Source: Paulownia fortunei
Lineage: Eukaryota > Streptophyta > Magnoliopsida > Lamiales > Paulowniaceae
DNA length: 64,000 nt
Direction: 5' to 3'
Assembly: GCA_019321725.1 (NCBI GenBank)
Contig: CM033120.1
Coordinates: forward strand, 6,329,694 to 6,393,693
This document shows positions 1 to 11,343 of the stretch, one piece after another (positions within the stretch are counted from its first letter, which is position 1; each line of letters begins with the position of its first letter). The notes below the pieces were generated by a model that saw nothing but the letters and a program-made list of their open reading frames with translations, ran no database searches and was not told the origin of the DNA. The position numbers were made by a program, and so were the translations under genes.

Positions 1-1666
1 AGGAAAATTTTTCTTAGACTAAAAATCTCTTTCAAAAGTTTACAAGTTTTTCGAAAATGTGCTCACAATGATGTTGGAAATCCATGAGCAAGAAAATGCC
101 CCACTTATTAGCATTTGAGAATATAATCACATTGTCCATATATGCTAAATGAGATGCAAGGAGTCCGCCACCTACTTGAAACCTCAAGCAAGCATTATGA
201 GCAAAGAGAGAGTTTAGACCTCTAGATAAGATCTCTGAAGCTAAAATAAGGAGTGCAGGCAATAGTGGATCCTCTTGACATAAACCTCTGGCTAAACAAA
301 AAGGGCAACCACCTTGCCATTTGAATTTTCAATACAATTACATACCAAGGAAATCCATTAATCGGGAAAGCCAACTTTACCCAAGATCGCATATAAAAAC
401 TTTTAATTCACACGGTCATAAGCCTTTGTCAAGTCCAACTTCATAAGCATATAACCATCCTTACATTTATTATCAATAGTGTGGGTAATCTCCTATGCCA
501 ACAAAATATTATTACTGATAAGACATCCAGGCACGAAACCACTCTGAGCAGGTGATATGAGCTTAGGAATATGTGTTAGTTTATTACAACCAACCATTGG
601 GGTACAATAAAAGTAGTCAAAAAACTATAAGTTAATGGAACACCATTGAAAAACTCCATACATGTATCATAAAGGTCTCTTGAGATAATATTCCAGCATT
701 GTTTAGTAAAATAGAGAAGAGAAGCCATCAAGTCCGGCAATACTATCCAGATGAATACTGAAAACTACCTGCTTAATTTTCTCCAAAGATGGAGCGAAGT
801 AAAGAAATGATTTATCCTCTTCTGATAGTGTGGTTGAGATTTGAGCAACATCAAGTTCTTGAAAAGAAGCCTCCCCTTCTGATAACAAATTTTCAAAGAT
901 TCCCATGGTCGAAATGTCTAATAACATGGGGATTATATAATCATACCCCATCATCAACAATCAAATGAATTAAGGATCGATTTCTTTTCTTATTAACCAA
1001 CGAGTATTGCCAAACATTATTGAAGTAGAAAGGGGCTGCAGAATGCTCCACCAATGAATTCAAAATAATGAACAATGGAGAGTGATCTGATAGGAGTTTA
1101 GCCAAGTATAATTAGGAAAATATTCATCTATTTAGTCAAGATAAGAGCCCTATCAAGTTATTGCCAAACATAATTACCATACCAAGTGAGCTTATTTCCT
1201 TCCAAACCCGCATCCACTAGCGCATAGTCAAGTCCTGCATAGATCTCAATATTAATGCCCCACCACCCTTCTTCTCATCCAGATAAAGGATGATATTAAT
1301 GTCACTACTAATGAGCCAAAGAGCAGCCCCGTGAATAATTCTTGGATGTTCATCCCACAAGAACATTCTTTCTACCAAAATACATAAGAAAATGAACAAA
1401 AAATAGGCTTTGGCAAAGAAGTAGAAGATGTTTGGAAATCAATAAGCTGATCATGGTTAGACAAAACATCAATGTGTAATTCTTCTTCCAAAAAATCCAA
1501 ATATGATTCGAAATATTGGAAATAGTAAAATCAAAGCCAAACTTATAAGACATTTTGCGAGAATCCGGTCTGTTTTTTGATTCAAGGATATTTTCCTCTT
1601 ACAGAATCTCTTAAGAATATTTTGAGCTTTCTCATTCGCAATTCCCCTTATGTTCCAAGTAATCAT
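1..1666 (-). pseudogene. LINE ORF2 (endonuclease and reverse transcriptase) pseudogene
   Basis: In plant L1 elements ORF2 nicks the target DNA and reverse-transcribes the element RNA. The start is readable at 1666 as MITWNIRGIANEKAQN, the usual opening of the apurinic-like endonuclease. The endonuclease continues through two frame changes: FDFTISNISNHIWIFW near 1350-1553, then ILYLDEKKGGG near 1217-1399, resembling the metal-binding region GGDFNVIL.DERKGG. The reverse transcriptase starts near 703-960 with IKQVVFSIHLDSIAGLDGFSSLFY, the finger motif normally ending in GPDGFS. It continues at 32-262 with ALLILASEILSRGLN and a catalytic box that reads YMDN where the family has YADD. Loss of the second Asp and the frameshifts mean it is inactive. 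Confidence 0.85.
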
Positions 1667-1889
1667 CTTTATAATAAAGTTGTCGATGTGGGGTAATCCA
1701 AAGTAGATTTAGCACTGTGCGAAGTTTGAATTTAACTTCGTTGGATGTTTTTCTTATGAGCAACACCTTTACGGCTCTTAGAATCTCAACTTCCACTTGT
1801 CCAGAACATTGTTCATCAAAGGAAGCACTTTGTCGATGAGCAACATTCGTCGTAGCTTCCTCAAAAATTATATTTTCCTCCATATGTAC

Positions 1890-3221
1890 ATCATAAATTA
1901 GATTATCGTATACAACTGGGCAGGTTACAAAACAAAAAATTCATCTATTTCACCTATGTCCGCCATCATATTAATTTCATAATTTATTGAATTAGAATTT
2001 AATGAGCAAATTCCAGCATCAAAAATCTCATTTCTTAAATTAGGGTTAGGGTTCAAACCTTCTCCCCAACCCTAGGAGCATTCGCCACATTCAATGAAAT
2101 AACATTCTGCACAGTGTCACTAATAGTAGTCTGAAGGTAATGAAATTAAATATTGTAACACCTAGGCAGAATTATCAATATCAGGATTTACCTCTTGGTT
2201 CGAGCTCATTAACTTTTTACCCCCAGGGTCATCCATTTGAATACTAGTTGAGAGAGAGACACTATTAACAATTAAATGTTGCCCATTCTCAACATTATTC
2301 TTAGCGTTTTGGTCTGTTTTCTCAACCCAATGTTGTGATTGACGTGAACTACTAATATCTATTGGTAGACCACTAGCTATTTATCTCTCTCTCGATGTTC
2401 GTCATTGTTCCTCAGCCACCAACTTACTTTGTTTCCATATTAGGAACCAGTCGCCCAAAAGAATCCCCTAAAGACTCTATCAAACAATGTCCTCGATATT
2501 TACCCTTAGTGCAATACTTAGGGTAATGCTCATAGATCACCTTTTGCATAATAACATTATCTCCACAGCTAATTAAAATCTCCTCTTTTTCAATTGCAAA
2601 AGATCAATTTCAACGCAAATTTGTGCCATACTTGGCTGAGTGAGGTCAACAGTTAGTTCATTCATTTTAAGAGGCTTTCCGACTGATGATGCAATACCAT
2701 ATAAAGCTTTTTTGTGGAAGAGATGAATTAGAAGTTCCATAAAATTGATCCACATCAGCACTATAGATGACTCAACCTTCATATCAAAATTTGGCATCTA
2801 TTTTAACATCTTTATTGGAAAACCATCTAGTACCAAATTTATTTTGCTCTATACTCTTATGAAATCACCCTTGTTTTCCAAATTAATCAGGATGTGCTTG
2901 ATGTTGATAACACCAATTAAAAATGCACCATGTAACCCCTTTGCCATGAATTTAGATTCAATATTTTTGATAAACGAACTTCTATGGGAGAATTTTCCTA
3001 CCAATGTAAATTTAAAAGGCACAACCATCATAAATTCTTTTCTTACAAAAATTGAATGAATTTCTAACCTCAATAAAAGGAGGGACGTTGTCCAAAATGT
3101 TCACTTTCAAAATCTCCCAAGAATTTCTTAAAGTACATGAGGATTGTAGTAGAGAGTTTGTGGCCATGGAAGGACGGGGAACCACAAGAATGGTTTTAGG
3201 GGTTGTCGTCATCGTGGCCAT
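1890..3221 (-). pseudogene. LINE ORF1 (DUF4283-type) pseudogene
   Basis: This is the first ORF of the LINE, an RNA-binding protein in plant L1 elements. A start codon at 3221 opens with MATMTTTPKTILVVP. A frame change near 3060 leads into FTLVGKFSHRSSFIKNIESKF and then GAFLIGVINIKHILINLENKGDF (2849-3073), the core of the DUF4283 family. Another frame carries IVLMWINFMELLIHLFHKKALYGIASSVGKPL and ICVEIDLLQLKK (2573-2797), corresponding to the family's VWVR.PGLP...YGIAS..GRPL...CVEIDL. The downstream part to about 1890 is presumed linker or zinc knuckle, but I could not read a knuckle. Several frameshifts make it non-functional. Confidence 0.8.
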
Positions 3222-3339
3222 TAGCTAAATGGTGGAAGAAGATGCCTGGTCCAGTAGTTTAGGGGAAGTATCGTTGTTACGGTTATAAGATGGAGGATTG
3301 GGAGAGTTTTCAGGGGGCTGCATTTTTTTCAATCAATCA

Positions 3340-4644
3340 TGAAATGGGAATAGTAAGTGACTAGGAATAGATACATAGTTATTGTGCTAATAGGGTTTCT
3401 ACTAATAATTCATACATTAGGCACAATCAGAAGACTAGTATACTGAAGGATCTTACTTACATAGTATTCATAATTGAAAAGGTTCACCACCTTCACCTAT
3501 GTATAGGTCTTTAGGGCATGTTGCAAGATGGCAACAATGATTTGTGGGTTATTAGAATTAAAGAGTCAATTCTAAGAGGATTAATTAATTTTGGAATAAT
3601 TTAATTATTCAAACAAGTCACAAAAGTTGTGCGCCCACTACTAACATATGGACGGACCTAAGGGCTCACACACTTACTCGGACAAGTTAATTTCTTGCCT
3701 ACGAAATAATTCAAGTGTTGGATTAATTAATTCAAATGTTGAATAAATTTAACTAATTAGTTAGATTAATTAATTAACCTAATTGGATTAAGAAGCCAAC
3801 TTGGAATAAATAATTTTTTTTGGAGCAATTAATTATAGTGAGACTTTCAATTTATATGATGAAATAATTTAATTGATTGGATTAATTTAATGGACCTGGC
3901 TAATTAACTAGGTCAAGGTCCATTTGGTATGGGCTTGTAGGAAGCCCATTAGGAATTAAATACAAGATTTAATTCCTAAAATAAATACAATTGAAGTCTT
4001 TGATTCCTTAATTTGCTTGGATAAGGAAAGAGAGTTAGCATGTGATGGAAACTCTCTTGTTATTAAGATGAAAATTTCCAACAAACACAAGGGAGTATCT
4101 TAGTGTGTGCTTTTTGTGAGAGGGATAATTTTTAGAAGGAAAAAATAGGATATTTCTAGCTTATTTTACATCTTTCTTGTCTTGAAAAATTGATTGATTC
4201 TTCTTTCACCAATTGAATTAAGAATTAAACAAGCACCTAAAATAATTCAATTATTCATGTTCCAAACACAAAACTCTTAGGCTCAAATTATAGATTCTTA
4301 TCCTACTAGCATAGAAAAGTTTGCGAGTGGACATATGGGGTATGCATGCTTAGAGAATGACAATCAAAGTTCTTGGCGATTCGATCTAAAGGGGTTTGGA
4401 GCAAAATCTGCAAAGGAGTTTGTAAAGAAATACCAATTTGATTTATTTTATATCATTTTCCTCAATAGAAGTGCTTGAGGTATAAATATACCAACTCAAC
4501 TTTTAGGATATTAAAATATGCATAACTGATTAATCATAAATGAATTTGGGATTTGCTTTTATGTATGATATATATTTATTTTAATTGTTGAAATTTTTTT
4601 AAATTTCAGTGCATATGCTATCCCGTAATTTTGTGAACCCAATA
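3340..4644 (+). mobile_element. Ty1/copia LTR A, 5'-truncated
   Basis: This AT-rich sequence has many TTAATTAA-like runs and matches the same blocks in order as the LTR copies at 11344-13509 and 18350-19474. Shared landmarks are a segment like GAGTCAATTCTAAGAGGATT (3570s), a 'CCCATTAGGAATTAA' block near 3950, and a terminal block ending in AACCCAATA (about 4636-4644; CCCAACA in the other copies). A tRNA-Met type primer binding site follows immediately, so it acts as a 5' LTR. Its own start, equivalent to the TGTTAG terminus of LTR B, is missing next to the LINE. Confidence 0.65.
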
Positions 4645-4645
4645 A

Positions 4646-4658
4646 AGATATTAGAACC
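4646..4658 (+). other. Copia primer binding site (degenerate)
   Basis: AGATATTAGAACC directly follows LTR A. It matches most of the initiator-Met tRNA complement TGGTATCAGAGCC used by plant copia elements, with about four substitutions. Its position right after the LTR supports the call. Confidence 0.55.
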
Positions 4659-6627
4659 TAGGTTGATGCATTTTGATATCCTATGTGATTTCTAGTTTCA
4701 AGATTATGCGATAAATTTGGAATTTTATGTGCAATAAAATTGTTTATGCATTTTTAGTTTTAGATTAAATATTTTAACAATTAAAACTAGAAATGGGATG
4801 AAAAACTGCATTAGATTGCACTAGTCAACTTTCAGTTATGTAGAATGTTAACTGGCATTGTGGCCTATGATGGGCGGCGTAGAGTAATCCCTCCCGAGGG
4901 ATTGGCGTCGCGGTGCTATAAGGGGGAATCGAGTTGCACCCCATAATAAAATGGTTAGCACTACAACGCTAGCCCTAATAGTCATGGTGTGATCGAAAAA
5001 GTTCTCAAGCACTGTGGCCTCGACCAGAAGGTGCTACGGTGCCATCTAGACTATGCTTCCAGAAAGTAAGGCACCATGGAGCCACTAGGTTTTGAAACTA
5101 GTTTTGTTTTTCTATTTTAATTATTTTGGGAAAATTCTATTCTGAAATTAATTTGTTAAATTTAGATTAACAAAATTATTTTATGAATAAACAAAAATTA
5201 TTAATCCTAAATATAAAATTGGCACATAAAATAATTAGTAAGTTTACATGATTTTGTTATCATGTGATGATTTTAGTTAGCATTTGTTGTTGGATGATCA
5301 TGGAGTCTAGACCAATATGGTTGGTGTATATTTTAGGTATTTTTGATTTTATTATTGGATTTTAATTAAAATAAGGCCTACGAGTCTCATTTTTTTCTTA
5401 TTTTCCTTTGAATGTGTTTTAATCTCCCTCCTACGTAGCTCTCCGTAGAATTATTCCAAGGTTTCTTGTACTATCAAGTGTAATGAGAGTAGAAATTAGG
5501 TGGCGAGATCTTTTTGTTTTGGTAGACATTACAAAAAAAAGGAGACAAATTGGAAGAAAGCAAAGAATGAAAGTCTATAAATGTATGGGATACATTCGAG
5601 TAACATATAAGTCTATTTTTATTTGAGATATCACCCTAGATTAGCTATTGATCCACTTTGGATCAAGTGGATCGCTAGGATATATGGCTTATGATCATCT
5701 ATAGGTAGTATGTATATGCATTCTACATATGTTTAATGTTTATGTCTTATGATGTTTTACTTTGCTTGTCATCATTAGAATAGAAAACAATAAACAAGAT
5801 AATCATAAGATGACAACTTGCATGAAAAATAAACCCAAGTGTTTCCCTCACTTAAAATTGTTACTAGTTCAAAACCTTTTTAAAAGTTTATATCAAGTGT
5901 AAATGGGCAATATTAGGTGGGGTCAGTCGTTTATGCCTCATATCGAAAGTATGTGACATATGATATGCTGTTGTGCATAGTCTATTGGTCATGAGTTGTG
6001 TGATGTGCTAAGTGTAAGAAACTTGTGATCACTACTTGTTATGATCATGCTTGACACTAAGTACCATATGAACTCATAAAATTGGGGTGTATGAAAAATG
6101 GTGAGATAAAATAACTTGAGGGTTGTATTATAGATGCAATTGTTAATGTATTAATTACCTTTTGGTTTTGTCATGTGGGCTCATAAAATTGGGGTGTGCC
6201 CACTAGAAAATTGAATTTCCTGAAGTTTCATCATAATGGTGATGGAATTCAAATAAAATAGTAGGAGACATCTATGATTAGAAGATCTAGATTTTAAATA
6301 CGATATTCATTTAACAAATGTTTAGTTTTCTGCCTCGCTTAAGATAATTGTTATCGCTATTAATCCACTTAGATTAATCTAGATATACAAACAAACTTAC
6401 CAGTTGAATCTACTTGGAATATTTTCAAAATTTGAAAATAGTTTTAGAATTCGAAAAGATACTAAATGTGCTAAGGGAATTTCTACAAAAGATGAAGAAA
6501 CAACCTCCACAAAAGTTGTGGAAACACATCCTACAAATGTTGTAGATGCGTATTCTACAAAGTGGAGTAGAGAAACCTACTACAATTGTTGTTGAAGGAT
6601 TTCCTGTAAATGTTCTGGGAGACTCTA
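4659..6627 (+). mobile_element. Copia leader region downstream of LTR A
   Basis: This is untranslated element sequence between the PBS and the gag remnant. Blocks near 5330-5600 and 6180-6300 correspond in order to 14370-14640 and 15240-15420 in the second leader, so the two leaders belong to one family. A GC-richer island at 4850-5090 contains a perfect 8-bp stem (AATCCCTC/GAGGGATT, 4886-4903). No open gene is present. The stretch ends at the target duplication of the solo LTR. Confidence 0.55.
6404..6622 (+). repeat. Degenerate 24-bp (octapeptide) tandem repeat
   Basis: Reading + strand codons from 6404 gives successive eight-residue units: ISTKDEET, TSTKVVET, HPTNVVDA, YSTK. After a small frame change come VEK, PTTIVVEG and FPVNVLGD. 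At DNA level this is a 24-bp minisatellite rich in ACAAA and GTTGT motifs. It lies where the copia gag would be expected but does not resemble gag. The solo LTR at 6628 interrupts the region just after it. There is no ATG, and a stop codon lies just upstream, so I do not call a gene. Confidence 0.5.
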
Positions 6628-9600
6628 TGTCACACCCTCCCAACAATATGTATAAATATATATATAAACAACCTGTGTAACATAATTTGTGCATGTATGC
6701 ATGTGTATAACTTTTTTTTTTCTACTCAGTTTAACAAAACATTGATAAAAGTAAAGTGCTTTCATATCCCGTCACACTGTATATACATACGTAGTTATTA
6801 CATATTAACCAAGTCTATCAAACCATCACAAACCTAAAATTTATATTACAAAGGAGTTTTGAAAGTGATATACAGGATAAAGTCACTAATATAATACAAT
6901 AACTATAAAATAAAAAAAACACAACCCACAAAATAGCCCAACAGGTCGTCATCCAAGTACATTGATCTTTGAAAGCCTGTAGGAGCTCCACTGCCAGCCA
7001 GTATACCAGAGGTCTCAAGTCTCACCATGTTCACCTACAATGCAAGAACTACATGAGCTAACGCTCAATAAGTAAAAATCATGCATGACAAGAGTATGAT
7101 ATAAAATCTCATGCAACTCAACTCTAAGATATGATGCTATAAATGTGTCAACTTGAGTACTCATGAATAAAAGAGTATTCATTAAAAATTACTTCATTTA
7201 TTGGGCCCTTGGCCCACCTACTATGCACCGAATAGAGCTCTGAACAATATCAATAATCACATGGCCATAAACAAATGACTCAGTCCAAGGGCCATCTCCT
7301 GGGATCACCAGAGGTCCACCCCCTGTCTTCCCATGTGATCCTCCAGAAGTCTTCCCACTGGCAGAGTCAATAAGGGCACAGTCAAGTGGTCCACCCTCTC
7401 GTGACCACCAGAGGCACACCCCCTGTCAACCCCTGTGATCCTCCGAGAAGTAACACTCGCGGCACCCCAAAATATCATATAAGCACACCTCGCATGCCTC
7501 GGTACACTAGTAGTGGCCAACCAAAATATTTTCTTTCTAAAAACCATGTCTCAAATCATATCGTCCATGCAAGAACCTCCACTATACTCATATGTCGTGC
7601 ATGCACATGTAAATGCTCATGAATGGTATGTTCAATATGAAATGCAAGTCATCTTGCTCTCAATATGTTTCAAGAATCATAAGACTCTCAATCAAATTTA
7701 ATATCATCAACACATTAGGTATAAATGCTTCAAGACATACTATGTTCATGCATTGTAGTTGCAAATGGATCTTTACTTACCTTTCACTTGGTTGGTGGCT
7801 TAGTCTAGATTTTTTTATTGTTCCCCCTCCAATCTTAGATGTAAAATAGCCTGTAATATTACCCAACATCAAGCACCATTCCCAATTTGGCAAGTTGAAA
7901 GCATAAAATATCATACTAAGACCTTGAACACCAAGCTATCTAGGTTTTACAAACTAGAACCCAATCTAGTCCCTCCAATACCTTAATTTCTCATCTTAGA
8001 TACATGTAAACATCATATAATTGAAGTATTATAACTCTAATATCATGTACCTAATTGTTAACACTCAATAGCAACATGTCTAGGTTGAAATATGCTAAGT
8101 TATCAAATGGGACAGATTCACATTTTCATATTTTCTTGTTGTCCAATTTAGTTGCATGATAATTTTGACATCCCTAAGCATATCCAAGCACTCCCAAATT
8201 TTTACCACACTTATATAACATGTATATAAATGTAAAAATCTCATATAATTGCTAAAACTCATGGATATAGCTTCCCAAGTTAAGCTCTCTTCACAACACA
8301 CTGAAACAGATTGTTTTCCTACCGTGACAGTTTTGAACACTTCATGACATTAATGGTTTTGGCACCCTTAAGTACATTCAATCACTCCCAAATTTTAACC
8401 ATACTTAGATAACACATATATAGAGACAACCAGGTCAAATTACTACCAAAACCAATGGATTTATTGATGTAAAACCAGTACCATTCACATAGGACAGAAT
8501 CTGAATTTCAAAGAAGACAGTTTTGAGCACCTCTTTAATTATCACACTATATTACAATTTATAACCTCTCTAAACTTACATACATCACCTAGACTCATAT
8601 ATAAACACATATATGGTGAAATACACAGGTTTTAATCAAGTTATTATACATATATAAAGCATAAAATATCAAAATCAGCAAGTATACAGTTTCTGTCCAT
8701 AGTGATTTTTATTGTGATTTTGCAACTAAAAATCCTTCTTTTGTGAACTAAAAGACTAAAAATAACATCCTAACATGATTATAATCAATAATAGAAGCTT
8801 TAAAAGTCATAAACCCTCAAACAATTCAAGAACTTAAATCAAAACATGAATTAAATCTCACCTATGCACAGATTTTTTATTCAACTTGCTCCTCCTTACT
8901 TCCCTTTGCTTCCTTCACTTATTTTCTTTACTTGGAATTACTTGAGTGCAATTTCTAACATTCAATATGAAGGTTTTGGAAGTGAAATAGCTCAAAAAAT
9001 TGTTTTTTGGTCGTGGCTCAGGGGTAGAAATGAAGATAGGTTGAGGTGGAAGCTTGAGGTGGCAAAGCTTGAGGTGGCAAGGTTGAGGTGTCAAGTTGTG
9101 GCTCAAATCTGATATTTTTCACACCTTATACAGCCCTAATCTAGTGTTTATCATTACTTATTTATCTATGTATAACCTACTTTAATCTCCATATGATCGG
9201 ATAGTACATTATGCCCTAATTTCTTAACCGTTCATTCGATCTCCAAACCGATCGACATTCGATTCTTAAATGATCGTCTAGTTTTCATTTTATAAAATCA
9301 CATGCATATATGAACCTTGTATTATGACACTTAAATTTCATTATATCATGTCCGATATCCCAAGTATGTTAATCTATAGATGTATACATTTAAAACACCT
9401 TGATCAAATCGAATCGACTCATATAAGCTTACTAGTGACACCTTTAACACTTCTAAAATTATAACATACAACCTATGAATATCCATTATATTGATCAATC
9501 TATTCTTTATCTTATCTAAATATAGAATCACTTAATTAGGTTGTAGGATCTCAACCACTAATATCAAGTAATAATTAAGAATGCTATAAAAGATGCGATG

Positions 9601-9687
9601 TAGATGTTAATGCAAATTAGCATATAAGTAGCATGTAGTGCATGAATCATATTGGCCAAGTGAGTAGTGTGAGGCTTGGGTATTACA
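6628..9687 (-). mobile_element. Solo LTR of a chromovirus-like gypsy element (3060 bp)
   Basis: The sequence starts TGTCACACCC and ends GGGTATTACA. It is flanked by a perfect 5-bp direct repeat CTCTA at 6623-6627 and 9688-9692, the size normal for gypsy integrase. There is no internal region, so this is a solo LTR left by LTR-LTR recombination. It aligns along its length with the LTRs at 44838-47832 and 53496-56000, and its first 1.3 kb aligns with 60867-62169. The - strand is assigned as sense by analogy with the full element at 44838-56000, whose PBS and PPT fix the orientation. It inserted into the copia leader/gag remnant, so it is younger than that element. Confidence 0.9.
7200..7550 (-). 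repeat. GC-richer duplicated module inside the LTR, with a conserved ORF
   Basis: Inside the LTR, two copies of a roughly 50-bp unit lie about 100 bp apart: GGATCACCAGAGGTCCACCC near 7300 and a diverged copy near 7408. Each is followed by a CTGTGATCCTCC-like segment. The same paired units recur at 45415-45560 and 54260-54420. On the - (sense) strand 7305-7547 is open and reads FRKKIFWLATTSVP at its start. The corresponding frame is also open at 45419-45754, with many shared residues. I do not recognise a protein family. Confidence 0.6.
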
Positions 9688-11330
9688 CTCTAACCCGCAA
9701 AAACCTATTATGTTTGACTAGTTCCACCTTCTCTAGACAAACAATCCAAGAGCATGAATGAGAAAGAGTTCTCAAATGGAACAAAATGGCAAAAAGAAGC
9801 AACGCTAGACTATTAATTCGGTGCTGAAAGCTGGGGCATAAAAGGAGAAAGTGCAAGTATTGACTTGCTTAATTGAATTAGAAAGTGTTCTTATTCAAGT
9901 TTGAACATCATTGAGGTTAATCTTTTGGGTTAACAACTTCTTTAGTATTTGATACTAGATAGGATCCCATCTCCATAAAGGGTTGCAGATGATAAAAAGA
10001 AGAATGAGACTAAGAGAAAGGACAAACCTTAAGCTTGAGGATTTTTTTTAGCTATAGCAATAGTACACTTAGCTCTAGATAGATTAGGGCAGTTTTAATT
10101 ATTTTTCTTTGATATCAAACAACATTAAGAACATGATCTTTGTTGGCCAGAGAAAGTTTGATTAAAAATCAAAGAATAAAATTGTTCCATGGTTCTTAAT
10201 GTTGTTACATTAGCAAATGATTTTAACGACCCAAAATTCCATCTTGCTTAATCAACAAAGTCATGATAAAATTATATAGTCAAAATAATGCATAGTTGGG
10301 GCATGCTAGATTAGGTTGTGACTCCAACAAAAGAGTTCATTGCATGACATATTTGCTTGACCTTTTAGACTTGCTTGAGATGCCAATTTACGAATCTTGT
10401 CTCAAGAAAAAGATGACCAAGTCATGTTTGTGGGATAAATAGAGCAAACCACTACTTTGGAATTGATCCATATAGATGTATGATGTCCACTAAGTCTTAG
10501 TGCACGAACGAACTATTCTTATTTCATTACTCTAGGTGTGAGTGCAACTATCTTCATATACGAGTCAGAAACCTTTGAAAGGTTTAAAGAAATATGAAGT
10601 AGAGAATTAAACCTATCAAAGTATTAAATTCCTTTTGAATAAGGAAGTGAATGCTCAGGTAGTATGTTCCTTGCTTATCTAAGAGAGAATGGGATTCTCC
10701 CTAAGCTAATCCACAGTGAGATTCACTAGACTTCATCCTCCATTCAGGGGTTACCTCTAGAATCAATTGTATTCTTATTAAATAAGATTGTCATAGTCGG
10801 TGTCTAAAACACCATATGAGATTTGGTGTGGCAAAATACTCATTTGAGATGCCCTGTTTATTTGAAGAAGCTAGTAGTATAGCGAATTGGATATGAAATC
10901 CATCTTATGCAAAGCTCGTAGGGTATCTAAATAAATCCATTGGATACTATTTCTATGATCCTTTAGGATAGATATGTTTATTTCGAGAAATGCCACCTTG
11001 AACTTGAATGGGTTCAAGAACCACATTATCTCCCTTACAAGGTAATGTAACTGAATAAATTACAAGTAATTTTAGTACACAACCTCCTACAAGATTCGAA
11101 ATAATCTTGAACCTGCCTATGAGGTAAGGCTTCTTATTTGAGAACAACAAGGAGGATATTTATTAAGATATTAATCAGAGAAGTAAGTATGTCAGACATC
11201 GATTTAGAAAGATGACAAATAGGCCCTGCAATTCGAAATAGACTCCATCTACTCAAACAAAGTATAGACCTTGTTAGACCCAATGAATAGGAATAGTTCT
11301 TATTAGCTATAAATGGAAACCTTGAAGAAT
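9688..11330 (+). pseudogene. Copia gag/protease/integrase/RT-start pseudogene
   Basis: This is the decayed coding region of the copia element that began with LTR A. Near 9880-9940 the frame reads IIEVNLL, the usual gag-protease junction. A protease-like FDTR follows near 9950, replacing the family's LDTG. The GAG-pre-integrase region lies near 10200-10380. Integrase fragments include YESETFERFKE (about 10560), RENGILPKL (about 10690) and a degraded YLLNK...PYEIW region near 10760-10830. The GYYFYDPLE-VFVSRNATF equivalent is at 10930-11000. An RT opening, EIDS.YSNKVWTL.DP, lies near 11220-11285. Almost all of RT and RNase H is missing before the PPT at 11332. Many stops and frameshifts. Confidence 0.75.
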
Positions 11331-11331
11331 A

Positions 11332-11343
11332 TGGGGAGGTAGT
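11332..11343 (+). other. Copia polypurine tract (probable)
   Basis: TGGGGAGGTAGT lies immediately before the LTR start TGTTAGAATA at 11344. It resembles the GTGGGAGATTG tract that primes plus-strand synthesis in plant copia elements. Confidence 0.6.

Larger units (their letters stand above)
1..3330 (-). mobile_element. L1-type LINE, decayed, cut by the window start
   Basis: On the - strand, two gene remnants lie in the order expected of a plant L1-type non-LTR retrotransposon: an ORF1 nucleic-acid binding protein near 1890-3221, then an ORF2 endonuclease/reverse transcriptase from 1666 to the window edge. Both are scattered over several frames with stops, so the copy is dead. The 5' end is placed near 3330, where the recognisable LINE stops and AT-rich copia LTR-like DNA begins. 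The 3' end, tail and target duplication lie outside the window. The neighbouring LTR is truncated on this side, so the LINE may have inserted into it or replaced its start. The family assignment is firm; the 5' boundary is approximate. Confidence 0.85.

Noticed and set aside
7386..7849. Overlapping + strand open frames in the solo LTR
   Set aside because: They are antisense to the element and not kept open in the other LTR copies.
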